From positions 1-36,313 of the forward strand of contig JAGAFU010000056.1 of assembly GCA_017627955.1 (NCBI GenBank): a stretch of 36,313 nucleotides of DNA, read 5' to 3'. Made by a program: the position numbers and the translations under genes. The DNA comes from Bacteroidales bacterium. GTDB lineage: Bacteria; Bacteroidota; Bacteroidia; Bacteroidales; UBA932. Below are positions 19,801-27,399 of the stretch, piece by piece (position 1 is the first letter of the stretch; each line of letters opens with the position of its first letter). Below the pieces are notes generated by a model. That model made no database searches. It was not told the DNA's origin and saw only the letters and a list, made by a program, of their open reading frames with translations.

Positions 19801-19856
19801 AAATTGAGGATCGACATCACGCCGATCAGGACCGCTAAAAATTTCTTGAAGTTCAT
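16803..19856 (-). CDS. Outer membrane beta-barrel protein with CarboxypepD_reg-like N-terminal domain (TonB-receptor-like)
   Basis: The 1017-residue product has a signal peptide (cleavage after about residue 22, NFAYA/QN), a carboxypeptidase-regulatory-like beta domain (about 26-105), a plug-like domain (about 120-235) and a long C-terminal barrel with many aromatic strands. A Gly-rich stretch (about 299-330, repeated GGGFGGG) follows a MMGNMM motif. A second Gly/Pro-rich tail (about 984-1017) extends beyond the last strand VIVALTYRFGTFG. This fits the TonB-dependent-receptor-like OMP_b-brl_3 group of Bacteroidota. There is no SusD partner nearby, so a SusC role is unlikely. The transported substrate is unknown. 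It lies downstream of ruvC on the same strand across a 72-bp gap, and its stop codon touches repeat copy 1. Confidence 0.9.
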   Translation of the reverse strand: MNFKKFLAVLIGVMSILNFAYAQNLSTVRAKLQDDNGEPVAFATVSISKANSSKPYKYALSDAEGKVVIEKVAHGKYVFKAELLGYKAYTKDIEVRNTLDLGTLKMEEDKEVLDAASVSATGNPIIIKKDTVEYNASSYKTTENDMLVDLLKKLPGIEIDDDGTITANGQTISKITIGNKTFFLDDPQLASQNLPAKIVDKIKVVRKKSEQAEFTGIEDGEEEQVIDLTVKKGMMDGLMGNFSAGGGKDFPKTTSTLAVGDDFRYQGGAFVGKFTEKSNISFILNANNTNNRGATDISGNMMGNMMGGGGGFGGGGGGFGGGGGFGGGQNGITRTLMTGLNGAWDLFDDRMNLGGNYVYNQSKREVLQRSTETENLSDGSMVTINGVDSPGLNNRVTYGHRFGMRLDHKFSENTSILFQPQVNFGSGNYIQYSDFSKERFDINNNLTSSNTGFSNTTGDNRNWRTNGFLLFRQKLGMPGRTLSFMGNYNISHNQMDGFNQSLNSNKNQDGESVDIVNQRIDQLSNSASLSGRLVYTEPLGGGFYASANYSYAWSKNTSTKDAYNSGSNVQGKNSLVYDPLGETRDDTYSSNILNRYNNQSAGLDLQYQKDKLHAQLGFSLMPTKTHNETNKEVYDTTVLNVAPSAMFWYDLGETTNVRIFYRGRSSQPSTSQLMRVPDNSNPNRISTGNPGLIPYFNHNMNAEFRMTNRKTFTSFNINLNGGFVQHPIVSALLYDSKNVQYSIPYNGPNSFNGGGRMFFNSPIAKSNFSVFTMSNVTYSQSTSYMDAGSKLDMSKYRDDKGAFTKYKEFLQDYPDPANASIFRENVTRSFFYMQRLRLTYRSDDLEVALGGGARYQHITYSINKGDNAPANGSKNTETWSPDLTGSITWTSPSGFRFKTDANYNWYINYASEIDPTLRINLDIQKLLFKDRVTLALRAYDLLDQARSINISNTNNRITESWTNTLGRYVIVALTYRFGTFGKKGNNMRMGPGGSGGPGGGPGGGPGRGGFGGRPPMF

Positions 19857-19928
19857 ACAATAAATAATTCAAACACTAGTTTGACAACGGTGAAGGCTTA
19901 CGGTTTAATATTATATGATAAAAAAAGA

Positions 19929-20483
19929 TTATTTGACCCTGTCCGGATTAGCCTTGATGAAGTTTTCCCAGCTAGAGGAAGACTTCACTCCCGCCAAAGG
20001 GCTTGATGTGGAATAATAATGGCAAAGGGCGATCGCCAGGGCGTCAGTGGCGTCCAGATGCTCGGCTTTGATCTCGACCTCAAGGGTCTTCCGTATCATC
20101 ATCGACACCTGTTCCTTCGAGGCGGCGCCGTTGCCAGTGATCGCTTGTTTAGCTTCGCGGGGGGCATATTCATGGACCTCGGTAATACCATATTCCATCG
20201 CGGCTATCATGGCGGCTCCCTGGGCGCGGCCAAGTTTCAGCACAACCTGGGCGTTTTTCCCGTAGAACGGGGACTCAAGGGCCATCTCAGTGCCATGGTA
20301 GGTCTTACAGACCTCACTGACAGTGTCATAGATCTGGCGGAGTTTGGAATACGCGTCCTTTTCCTTTCGAAGGTCGAGCACGCCCATGTCGACAAACACA
20401 GGCTTCTTGTCAATGACATCGATTACCCCGAAACCAAGCAAGTTGGTTCCGGGGTCGATGCCTATAATGGTGCGTTTGCCCAT
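19929..20483 (-). CDS. ruvC: Crossover junction endodeoxyribonuclease RuvC
   Basis: RuvC resolves Holliday junctions at the end of recombination. The 184-residue product has the four acidic catalytic positions of the family: Asp10 (GIDPG), Glu70 (ALESPF), and Asp144 and Asp147 (HLDATDALA). The start was placed at the ATG at 20483 (MGKRTIIGIDPG). The open frame continues 30 codons further upstream, but that extension lies inside serS and has no family similarity. It begins 10 bases after the serS stop, so both genes are likely co-transcribed. Confidence 0.95.
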   Translation of the reverse strand: MGKRTIIGIDPGTNLLGFGVIDVIDKKPVFVDMGVLDLRKEKDAYSKLRQIYDTVSEVCKTYHGTEMALESPFYGKNAQVVLKLGRAQGAAMIAAMEYGITEVHEYAPREAKQAITGNGAASKEQVSMMIRKTLEVEIKAEHLDATDALAIALCHYYSTSSPLAGVKSSSSWENFIKANPDRVK

Positions 20484-20493
20484 CTGAAGGGAA

Positions 20494-21765
20494 CTAGCAG
20501 ATCTTGTCAAATCCCGTGTAAGGACGCAGAGCCTCAGGGATGATGATCCCGTCCTCGGTCTCGTTGTCCTCAAGAAGGGCGGCGACCACCCTCGGGAGAG
20601 CCAGCGAACTGCCGTTCAGAGTGTGGCAAAGCTGGATCTTGCCTTCCTCGTCGCGGTAGCGCAGATGGAGCCTGTTGGCCTGGTAGGTCTCGAAGTTCGA
20701 GACTGAGGAAATCTCAAGCCAACGACCCTGGGCCGCGGACCAAAGCTCAAAATCGTAGGTGATGGCCGAGGTGAAGCTCAAGTCTCCTCCGCAAAGGCGG
20801 AGAATCCTGTACTTCAACCCGAGGCTGTTCACAAGCTTCTCGACATGGGCTACCATCTCATCGAGGGCGGCATAGGAATTCTCAGGCTTCTCGACACGGA
20901 CGATCTCGACCTTGTCGAACTGGTGGAGACGGTTCAGTCCCCTGACATCCTTGCCGTAGGAGCCGGCCTCGCGGCGGAAGCAAGGAGTATAGGCCGTCAT
21001 CTTCTGCGGAACCTGGTCATTCTCAAGGATGACATCCCTGAAAATGTTGGTCACAGGGACTTCGGCGGTCGGGACGAGATAGAAATCATCAAGGCCGACG
21101 TAATACATCTGGGCCTCTTTGTCAGGAAGCTGGCCGGTGCCGAATCCAGAGGCGGCGTTGACCACCACCGGAGGTTCGACCTCCTTGTAACCGGCGGCCG
21201 TGTTGAAATCAAGGAAATAGTTGATCAGAGCCCTCTGAAGCCTGGCTCCCTTGCCCTTATAGACAGGGAAACCAGCCCCGGTTATCTTCACTCCGAGGTC
21301 GAAATCAATAATGTCATATTTCTTGGCGAGTTCCCAGTGCGGGAGAGCGTCCTGAGGAAGATGAACCTCCGGGCCACCCATCTTCACGACCTGGTTATCC
21401 TCGGCGCTTTTGCCGGGAACGACAAGGTCACAAGGAATATTCGGGAGCAAGACGATGGTGTCCTCCAACTCCTTGTTGTTGGCATCAGCCTTGGCGAGAA
21501 GTTCGGAAGACTTCGCTTTCAGAGCGGTAACTTCCTTCTTCACCTCCTCAGCCTCGTCCCGCTTGCCTTCCCTCATCAAGGCACCCACCTTGGCTGAAAG
21601 CTGTTTCTGCGAAGAGAGCAGAGCGTCACTCTCGGCCTGGAGAGCCCTTCTGTTGGCGTCCAACTCTAGGACCTTGCCAACCAACTCCCTGGCGTCAAAA
21701 TTCTTGACCGCCAGTTTGGCTATCACACGCTCGGGATCTTCCCTGAGCATCTTAAGTGTAAGCAT
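20494..21765 (-). CDS. serS: Seryl-tRNA synthetase
   Basis: This is a class II synthetase charging tRNA-Ser. The 423-residue product has the N-terminal coiled-coil arm (about residues 30-100, rich in Leu/Lys/Glu) that recognises the long variable arm of tRNA-Ser. The class II catalytic core includes TAEVPVTN, the motif 2 stretch CFRREAGSYGKDVRGLNR, and motif 3 NGSSLALPRVVAALLED. Length is standard. It follows an intrinsic terminator that ends the rplU-rpmA unit, so it probably has its own promoter, though I see no clear TAnnTTTG box there. ruvC follows. Confidence 0.97.
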   Translation of the reverse strand: MLTLKMLREDPERVIAKLAVKNFDARELVGKVLELDANRRALQAESDALLSSQKQLSAKVGALMREGKRDEAEEVKKEVTALKAKSSELLAKADANNKELEDTIVLLPNIPCDLVVPGKSAEDNQVVKMGGPEVHLPQDALPHWELAKKYDIIDFDLGVKITGAGFPVYKGKGARLQRALINYFLDFNTAAGYKEVEPPVVVNAASGFGTGQLPDKEAQMYYVGLDDFYLVPTAEVPVTNIFRDVILENDQVPQKMTAYTPCFRREAGSYGKDVRGLNRLHQFDKVEIVRVEKPENSYAALDEMVAHVEKLVNSLGLKYRILRLCGGDLSFTSAITYDFELWSAAQGRWLEISSVSNFETYQANRLHLRYRDEEGKIQLCHTLNGSSLALPRVVAALLEDNETEDGIIIPEALRPYTGFDKIC

Positions 21766-21794
21766 ATCTATTAATTATTGATCGTTCTAAATAA

Positions 21795-21835
21795 AAAAGA
21801 GGACATGGGCGTCAACTTGAAGCCAGTCCTCTTTT
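21795..21835 (-). terminator. Intrinsic terminator of rplU-rpmA
   Basis: A perfect 10-bp stem (AAAAGAGGAC at 21795-21804, GTCCTCTTTT at 21826-21835) has a 21-nt loop. On the minus strand it runs into TTTTTTATTT, 22 bases past the rpmA stop codon. Confidence 0.85.
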
Positions 21836-21856
21836 CTTCTATCAATCCTGACGAGC

Positions 21857-22117
21857 CTAGTTCTCAAAAGGGATAACAGAGACGTAGGATTTGTCGGCTT
21901 TCTTCTTTGTGAACTTCACTGTTCCGTCAACGAGGGCGTAAAGAGTGTGGTCCTTGCCCATTCCGACATTCTTGTCAGGGTTGTGGACGGTGCCCCTCTG
22001 CCTTACGATGATGTTACCGGCCTTCACGACCTCACCGCCGAATTTCTTGAGTCCGAGTCTTTTGGATTGAGACTCACGGCCGTTCTTTGAACTGGATTGA
22101 CCTTTCTTGTGTGCCAT
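21857..22117 (-). CDS. rpmA: 50S ribosomal protein bL27
   Basis: The 86-residue product begins [22 protein letters not shown] and contains [18 protein letters not shown] and [12 protein letters not shown], diagnostic of bL27, whose N-terminus reaches the peptidyl-transferase centre. The N-terminus has no cleavable extension of the Firmicutes kind. It lies 19 bases after rplU, the usual rplU-rpmA pair. Confidence 0.97.
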   Translation of the reverse strand: MAHKKGQSSSKNGRESQSKRLGLKKFGGEVVKAGNIIVRQRGTVHNPDKNVGMGKDHTLYALVDGTVKFTKKKADKSYVSVIPFEN

Positions 22118-22136
22118 AATCTAGAGGATTTTGAAA

Positions 22137-22448
22137 TTAAGCGATAGCGTCGATGCGGATCTTGGAAAGCTTCTGGCGGTGGCCATTGAGCTTCTGGAAG
22201 CCCTTGCGACGGATTTTCTTGAAGACGAGCACTTTGTCAGCCTTGGCCTCGTCATCGAGAACCGTAGCCTTCACAACAGCACCCTTCACATAAGGATTAC
22301 CGAGCTGGATCTGCCCTTCGGAGTCAATCAGCAGGACCTTGTCGAACTCAACGGACTCATCTTTCGCCGCGGGAAGGCGGTTGCAGAAGATCTCTTTTCC
22401 GGCCTCGACTTTGAACTGCTGGCCTGCAATGTCAACAATTGCGTACAT
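22137..22448 (-). CDS. rplU: 50S ribosomal protein bL21
   Basis: The 103-residue product begins MYAIVDIAGQQFKVEAG and contains VLIDSEGQIQLGNPYVKGA and KKIRRKGFQKLNGHRQKLS, typical of bL21, a 23S rRNA-binding protein. The start is the ATG at 22448; an in-frame ATG three codons upstream would add MFY and is not conserved in the family. It heads the rplU-rpmA operon, with a strong promoter and an 80-nt structured leader. Confidence 0.96.
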   Translation of the reverse strand: MYAIVDIAGQQFKVEAGKEIFCNRLPAAKDESVEFDKVLLIDSEGQIQLGNPYVKGAVVKATVLDDEAKADKVLVFKKIRRKGFQKLNGHRQKLSKIRIDAIA

Positions 22449-22530
22449 ATAAAACAAAACTTATTTAAGTTTCAGCCTGAGGCGCCCGCCACTGCGACGG
22501 GTCTTCCGGAGCCTCCGGGCCATAAAAGGA
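22449..22530 (-). promoter_or_regulatory. Structured 5' leader of rplU
   Basis: Between the predicted start of transcription and the rplU ATG, the leader contains a GC-rich part with CCGGAGGCTCCGG. Nearer the gene is a 7-bp hairpin (AAACTTA, loop AA, TAAGTTT; 22457-22472) that ends 8 bases before the start codon. Ribosomal protein operons are often self-regulated through such leaders. I cannot match it to a named RNA family. Confidence 0.5.
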
Positions 22531-22533
22531 CTG

Positions 22534-22564
22534 CAAAATTAGTAATTTCCCCGAAGAGAGCAAA
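22534..22564 (-). promoter_or_regulatory. Promoter of rplU-rpmA
   Basis: On the minus strand TTTG (22561-22564), a 19-bp spacer and TAATTTTG (22534-22541) give a full match to the Bacteroidota promoter consensus. It lies just downstream of the xylA stop codon, so the ribosomal genes have their own start. Confidence 0.8.
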
Positions 22565-22575
22565 ATTTTTCCTAA

Positions 22576-23889
22576 TTATTTGATGTACAAGTTGACCAAG
22601 GTCTCGTAGAGTTCCTGCTTGCCGCTCTTCTGGGCGGGCTCGGCATGGGTCTTCGCGTAGTCCACAAGTTCCTCGAGAGTCATCTTACCTTCCTCGAACT
22701 TCTTGCCCTCTCCCTCGTCGAAGGAAGCGTAACGCTCCTTGACCATGCCGGGGATGGGAGATTCCTCACAAATCGCCGCGGCGGCCAGAAGGGCTCTTGC
22801 CATAGCGTCCATGCCGCTGATGTGGGCGATGAATATATCCTCAGGATCGGTGGAGTTGCGCCTGAGCTTCGCGTCGAAGTTGGATCCGCCGTTGCCCAGA
22901 CCGCCATTGCGGATGATCTGCATCATGGCCTGGGTCAGGTCGAACAGGTCCACAGGGAACTGGTCGGTGTCCCATCCGTTCTGGTAGTCTCCCCTGTTGG
23001 CGTCGATGGAGCCGAGCAGCCCGTTATCGACCGCCACGGCGAGCTCATGCTCGAAGGTGTGACCGGCGAGCGTCGCGTGGTTGACCTCGATGTTGACTTT
23101 GAAATCCTTGTCAAGACCATTGGCGCGGAGGAAACCGATCACCGTCTCAGTGTCGACATCATACTGATGCTTAGTGGGTTCCATCGGCTTAGGCTCGATG
23201 AGGAAGGTTCCCTTGAAACCATGGGCGCGACCATAATCCCTGGCTGCCTTAAGCATATTGGCGAGATGATCCTTTTCCCTCTGCATCTGGGTGTTGAGAA
23301 GGCTCATGTAGCCCTCGCGGCCACCCCAGAACACGTAGTTGGTACCGCCCAGCTTGATCGTGGCGTCAATGGCGTTCTTGATCTGGACGGCCGCCCTCGC
23401 GACGACACCGAACTCAGGGTTGGTGGCGGCGCCGTTCATGTACCTCTTGTGGCCGAACACGTTGGCTGTGCCCCAAAGGAGCTTGATCCCGGTGGCCTTC
23501 ATCTTCTCAAGAGCGTAGTCGGTGATGATCCTCATGCGCTCCTCATACTCCTCAATAGTGGGAGCCTCCTCGACAAGATCCACATCGTGGAAGCAGAAAT
23601 ACTTGATTCCCAGCTTCTCCATGATCTCGAATCCGGCATCCATCTTGTCCTTTGCCCTCTGGATCGGATCAGAAGCCTTGTCCCACTCATACTCTCTTGT
23701 CTGGCCGCCGAACTGGTCGCCGCTCGCCTGACCTAATGTGTGCCACCAGGCCATCGCGAACTTAAGCCAATCCTCCATCCTTTTGCCAAGCACCATGCGG
23801 TCAGGCTCATAATAGTGGAATGCCAACGGGCTCTTGCCCTGAGGTCCCTCGAAGGGAATCTTTCCGATTTGCGGGAAATACTCTTTCAT
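22576..23889 (-). CDS. xylA: Xylose isomerase
   Basis: The enzyme converts D-xylose to D-xylulose. The 437-residue product is of the longer class II type, with catalytic His101 and Asp104 in FCFHDVD, the metal-binding region LIEPKPMEPTKHQYD, and NIEVNHATLAGHTFEHE. Length is typical. It is the last of three same-strand genes (sirtuin, xylB, xylA), 19 bases after xylB, so the order is kinase then isomerase. No xylose transporter or regulator is seen nearby. Confidence 0.97.
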   Translation of the reverse strand: MKEYFPQIGKIPFEGPQGKSPLAFHYYEPDRMVLGKRMEDWLKFAMAWWHTLGQASGDQFGGQTREYEWDKASDPIQRAKDKMDAGFEIMEKLGIKYFCFHDVDLVEEAPTIEEYEERMRIITDYALEKMKATGIKLLWGTANVFGHKRYMNGAATNPEFGVVARAAVQIKNAIDATIKLGGTNYVFWGGREGYMSLLNTQMQREKDHLANMLKAARDYGRAHGFKGTFLIEPKPMEPTKHQYDVDTETVIGFLRANGLDKDFKVNIEVNHATLAGHTFEHELAVAVDNGLLGSIDANRGDYQNGWDTDQFPVDLFDLTQAMMQIIRNGGLGNGGSNFDAKLRRNSTDPEDIFIAHISGMDAMARALLAAAAICEESPIPGMVKERYASFDEGEGKKFEEGKMTLEELVDYAKTHAEPAQKSGKQELYETLVNLYIK

Positions 23890-23908
23890 GATAATGAAAC
23901 TCCTTGTT

Positions 23909-25420
23909 TTAAATGTTATTATTAAGATGATTCTTCCATATTGAATATGCCTCCAGATACCTGGAGCGGTCAGCCGAAGGCTCTACGACGCCAAGCCTCC
24001 CAAGGGACGAGAACGCCTCGGAGCGGTCCTTGTAGATCCCGGCCCCGATGCCGGCGGCCTTCGCCGCGCCAGCGGCGCCATCCGTGTCCAGAAGCTCGAT
24101 GACGGCCCCGGTCACCTCCGACAAAGTCTCCCTGAATATCGGGCTGAGGAACATGTTGGCCTTGCCGGCCCGGATAACCCCGACCTTCATGCCCATTTCC
24201 TCCATAATGTCTATTCCGTACTTGAACGAGAACACAATCCCCTCCTGGGTGGCGCGCAGGAGATGTTTCCAGGAGTGGACATTGAAATTCAAGCCAAACA
24301 CCCCGAAACCCAGCTCCTTGTTGCCGAGCATTCTCTCCGCTCCGTTACCGAACGGAAGGACTCCGACTCCTTCGCAGCCCACAGGGACTTCAGCGGCGGA
24401 GGCGTTCATCTCATCGTACATCATTCCCCTCGGCACTACATTCCGCCTTATCCAGGCGTTGGCGATTCCTGTCCCGTTGATGCAAAGGAGTATTCCAAGG
24501 CGGGGATCCGCCGGAGTATGGTTCACATGGGCGAAAGTGTTCACCCTTGAGAGAGGATCATAGGCGACAGAACCGCTGACTCCGTAGACGACACCTGAAG
24601 TGCCGGCTGTCGCGGCGATCTCGCCCGGCTCGAACACATTAAGCGACAACGCGTTATTCGGCTGGTCACCGGCCCTGTAGGAGACTGGGATCCCTGGCTT
24701 GAGCCCCAGTTCCTGGGCGGCCTCCAACCCGAGAAAGCCCTGTTCGGAGAAGGTCGGGACAATCTCGGGAAGCACGCTTTCGTCGAAGCCGAACCAGTCC
24801 ATCAGGAAACTGGCCGGACGGTTCTCCTTGAAGTCCCAGAACATTCCTTCGGACAGTCCGCTCATGGTGGTACGGATCTCCCCTGTCATCTTGTAGGCGA
24901 TGTAATCACCGGGGAGCATGATCTTGTAGATCCGGTCGAAAATCTCCGGCTCATTTTCCTTGACCCACGCCAGTTTGGCGGCGGTGAAGTTACCGGGAGA
25001 ATTAAGCAGATGTCCAAGGCATTTCTCCTTTCCCAGGGCCTTGAAAGCGGCATCGCCATAAGGGACTGCCCTGGAATCGCACCAGATGATGGAGTCCCTC
25101 AGAAGTTTGCCGTCCTTGTCCACACAGACCAAGCCGTGCATCTGATAGGATATTCCTATCGCCGCGATGGTCAGCTCCCGGTTGGTGAGCGGAGTCGAAC
25201 CACCGCCCAGGGACCCGGCCTGGGAGATGACATCGGCCGTGGCGAGTTTCAGGTTCTCCCACCAGCTCAAAGGATCCTGCTCAGCCCAGCCGGACTTGAG
25301 AGATATGATCGTGTTCTCGTGTTTTGGATAAAAAGCCTCGGCGACACACTTGCCGCTCTCCACATCCACCAGGCTCGCCTTAACGGACGAGCTTCCTACA
25401 TCGTAACCTAAAAGATACAT
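23909..25420 (-). CDS. xylB: Xylulokinase (FGGY family)
   Basis: The enzyme phosphorylates D-xylulose for entry into the pentose phosphate pathway. The 503-residue product has the N-terminal phosphate-binding motif LGYDVGSSSVKASLVD, the substrate-domain segment AIGISYQMHGLVCVD and a C-terminal GGY-type region (RAGKANMFLSPIFRETLSEV, TDGAAGAAKAAGIGAG). Size fits FGGY kinases. Adjacency to xylA supports xylulose as the substrate. The start overlaps the 3' end of the sirtuin gene by 13 bases, indicating coupled translation. Confidence 0.94.
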   Translation of the reverse strand: MYLLGYDVGSSSVKASLVDVESGKCVAEAFYPKHENTIISLKSGWAEQDPLSWWENLKLATADVISQAGSLGGGSTPLTNRELTIAAIGISYQMHGLVCVDKDGKLLRDSIIWCDSRAVPYGDAAFKALGKEKCLGHLLNSPGNFTAAKLAWVKENEPEIFDRIYKIMLPGDYIAYKMTGEIRTTMSGLSEGMFWDFKENRPASFLMDWFGFDESVLPEIVPTFSEQGFLGLEAAQELGLKPGIPVSYRAGDQPNNALSLNVFEPGEIAATAGTSGVVYGVSGSVAYDPLSRVNTFAHVNHTPADPRLGILLCINGTGIANAWIRRNVVPRGMMYDEMNASAAEVPVGCEGVGVLPFGNGAERMLGNKELGFGVFGLNFNVHSWKHLLRATQEGIVFSFKYGIDIMEEMGMKVGVIRAGKANMFLSPIFRETLSEVTGAVIELLDTDGAAGAAKAAGIGAGIYKDRSEAFSSLGRLGVVEPSADRSRYLEAYSIWKNHLNNNI

Positions 25421-26124
25421 TCCTTAAGCTTGCTTATAAAAGTTTCCATTCCCTTTGTGGCTACCTCACGGATGTGCGTGATCTTCGGATCATATATCGC
25501 CACATCCTCAGGATCAATCAGATAGACCGGAGTCTCATTCTTGGCGTACCTATACAGTCCGGCCGCCGGATAGACGTTCAGCGAGGTGCCTACAATCAGC
25601 ATCACATCAGCCCCGGCCACGATGTCTATCGCCTTCTCGATGTTCGGCACAGCCTCGCCGAAGAAAACGATGTGCGGCCTGAGCTGGCTCCCGTTAGGAG
25701 CGAGATCTCCGAGGTTGACCGGCTCGTAGCCGACATCGATCACCTCTTTTTCGGAATACGTCCTGTCATATTCCCCATTCTCAGGACGGACCTTGGTCGC
25801 CTCACCGTGGAGATGCAACACCCTTGTACTGCCAGCCCTCTCGTGGAGGTTATCCACGTTCTGGGTTATGACGGTGACATCGTAATCCTTCTCCAGGCCG
25901 GCGATAGCCAGATGGGCCGCGTTCGGTTTGGCCTCCGAAAGCTGCTTGCGGAGCTGGTTGTAGAATCCGAGGACCAGTTTCCTGTTCCTGTACCATCCCT
26001 CGATGGACGCGACTTCCTGGGGGTCATATTCCCCCCAAAGCCCTCCGGAGCCCCGGAATGTCGCCAGGCCGCTCTCGGCACTCACTCCGGCGCCGGTCAG
26101 GACAGCTATTTTTTTCTTTGCCAT
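25408..26124 (-). CDS. Sirtuin-family NAD-dependent deacylase without zinc-binding cysteines
   Basis: Sirtuins remove acyl groups from lysine using NAD. The 238-residue product has GAGVSAESGLATFRG (NAD binding), TQNVDNLHERAG and catalytic His106 in LHLHGEATK. The small domain that normally carries four zinc-binding cysteines has none; the protein's only Cys is near the C-terminus (KECIF). In CobB/SIRT5 enzymes a Tyr and an Arg three residues later bind acidic acyl groups. Here Tyr55 is kept but the Arg position is Leu58 (FYNQLRKQ), so desuccinylase activity is doubtful. The gene overlaps xylB by 13 bases, which may couple sugar use with protein acylation control (inference). Confidence 0.9.
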   Translation of the reverse strand: MAKKKIAVLTGAGVSAESGLATFRGSGGLWGEYDPQEVASIEGWYRNRKLVLGFYNQLRKQLSEAKPNAAHLAIAGLEKDYDVTVITQNVDNLHERAGSTRVLHLHGEATKVRPENGEYDRTYSEKEVIDVGYEPVNLGDLAPNGSQLRPHIVFFGEAVPNIEKAIDIVAGADVMLIVGTSLNVYPAAGLYRYAKNETPVYLIDPEDVAIYDPKITHIREVATKGMETFISKLKECIF

Positions 26125-26134
26125 ATGCTTTTAT

Positions 26135-26184
26135 AGATTCTTCACTGCGTTCAGAATGACATTTGTTGGCGTTCAGAATGACAT
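26135..26184 (-). repeat. Hairpin repeat, copy 2 (one full and one partial unit)
   Basis: The full unit (26135-26162, minus orientation) has outer arms ATTCT and AGAAT, but its centre is ACGCAGT instead of GCGAAGC. A truncated second unit (26168-26184) ends at the ATPase stop codon. The repeat fills the gap between the ATPase and sirtuin genes. Confidence 0.75.
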
Positions 26185-27338
26185 TACGGGTTCTTGAAAT
26201 ATGTGTTCTTGAGCCAGTATTCGAAGAGGGGATCGAAAATGACCGGCCGCTCGTCATCACCCACAAAGGTCAGGATCTCCTTCTTCATCAACGCGTCCTT
26301 GAGCCTGCGCACATTGGCGGACGAGTTCAGGGAATATTTACGGATCACCTCCGCTGTACTGAACTTGGTGTAGCCGTCGATGATAGCCTTGAGCAGACTG
26401 ACCTGGAAGGTCGTAAGGTCGTTCATCGTGGCGATGAAACGGCCCCGATGGATGGATATGATCGTGTCAAGCGCCTCAAGCAGGACCGGCTCCATGATGT
26501 AGCCCTTTGACAGGGAGTCACATATTGATGTGAAATGATTGATATAGAACAGATTGCATTTAAACAACCGGCACGCTCCCCCGATAAGGTCACGGTCGAT
26601 CACCTTTCCGCTGGCCAGGAAACCCTTTATGATGTGCTCAACGATCTCCCTCTCGTCCACCTTGCTCAGCTTTAGGCGCTCCACTCTTTTATAGAAGAAA
26701 TGCCTCTTGACGAAGATGTCCCTCATGGCGTTGTACATCGAGCCTATGAATATATAGGAGAAGAACTTGTTCCCCTCCCGACGAGCCTCATCAATGACTT
26801 CCTCCATGAGTTTGAAGAGCTTCTCGCCATCTTCCGCGAGGTCAAGGTTCTGGAACTCGTCGATTATCATGTACATCCTCTCCCCTCTCTCCTGGGCCAT
26901 CCGGTACGGCATTCTCAGGACAGCTTTGACATCATTGTCGTCGAGATCCCAGTTTGTGGACAGGATCGTGTCGGAGGCGGAATAGGCGTTCTGGTCGAAA
27001 ACGAAATGAGTTCCCGAAAGATACCTGGAAACCGCCTGGGAATATTCAGCGGGCGTCGAGGCCACAAGACGGATCACGGAAGAACCGAGCCGCTTCGCGA
27101 AAAGCTCGTTGGAACGGATGTCCAGGGCTGTTATCTCTCCGGAGACGAACCTCGCCCCTGAGACCTTCATCCTGGTCAGGACCTGATGGACAATGGACTT
27201 TTTCCCAGCCCCGACAGGCTCCCAGAGCACCACATTCTCGGCCTGGGAGAGCAAGTTGGTGAGAATGGCGCAGTCTTCCTTCCTGCCGATGAAGTGCTGT
27301 CCGGTGACATACTTGTTGTACAAAAACGGGCTGTCCAT
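26184..27338 (-). CDS. AAA-type ATPase with C-terminal winged helix, function unknown
   Basis: The 384-residue product starts with NKYVTGQHFIGRKED, like the archaeal-type ATPase (PF01637) group of STAND/AAA NTPases. It has a Walker A PVGAGKKS (41-48) and a Walker B MYMIIDEFQN with Asp160 and Glu161. The C-terminal third (FQVSLLKAIIDGYTKFSTAEVIRKYSLNSSANVRRLKDAL) looks like a winged helix, followed by a short segment (VIFDPLFEYWLKNTYF) typical of this family. Related ATPases are common in Bacteroidales but their role is not established. It diverges from rpsU with overlapping promoters: a -7 box TAATTTTG (27361-27368, minus) lies 22 bp upstream of the start codon. Downstream it runs into the repeat and the sirtuin gene. 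Confidence 0.88.
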   Translation of the reverse strand: MDSPFLYNKYVTGQHFIGRKEDCAILTNLLSQAENVVLWEPVGAGKKSIVHQVLTRMKVSGARFVSGEITALDIRSNELFAKRLGSSVIRLVASTPAEYSQAVSRYLSGTHFVFDQNAYSASDTILSTNWDLDDNDVKAVLRMPYRMAQERGERMYMIIDEFQNLDLAEDGEKLFKLMEEVIDEARREGNKFFSYIFIGSMYNAMRDIFVKRHFFYKRVERLKLSKVDEREIVEHIIKGFLASGKVIDRDLIGGACRLFKCNLFYINHFTSICDSLSKGYIMEPVLLEALDTIISIHRGRFIATMNDLTTFQVSLLKAIIDGYTKFSTAEVIRKYSLNSSANVRRLKDALMKKEILTFVGDDERPVIFDPLFEYWLKNTYFKNP

Positions 27339-27355
27339 TGAAATAACATTTTTGT

Positions 27356-27388
27356 TTTGACAAAATTAAGAAAATTTTCATATCTTTG
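27356..27388 (+). promoter_or_regulatory. Promoter of rpsU
   Basis: TTTG (27356-27359), a 21-bp spacer and TATCTTTG (27381-27388) form a consensus Bacteroidota promoter. A perfect palindrome GAAAATTTTC (27370-27379) sits in the spacer. The -7 box of the divergent ATPase gene (27361-27368, minus) overlaps the same stretch, so the two promoters may interfere. Confidence 0.8.
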
Positions 27389-27399
27389 CACCCGCTTTG

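Noticed and set aside
20484-20573. N-terminal extension of RuvC
   Set aside because: It lies within serS; the RuvC fold starts at MGKRTIIGIDPG.
22645-23736. Long plus-strand frame opposite xylA
   Set aside because: It is the mirror of a clearly conserved xylose isomerase, and its translation shows no recognisable domain.
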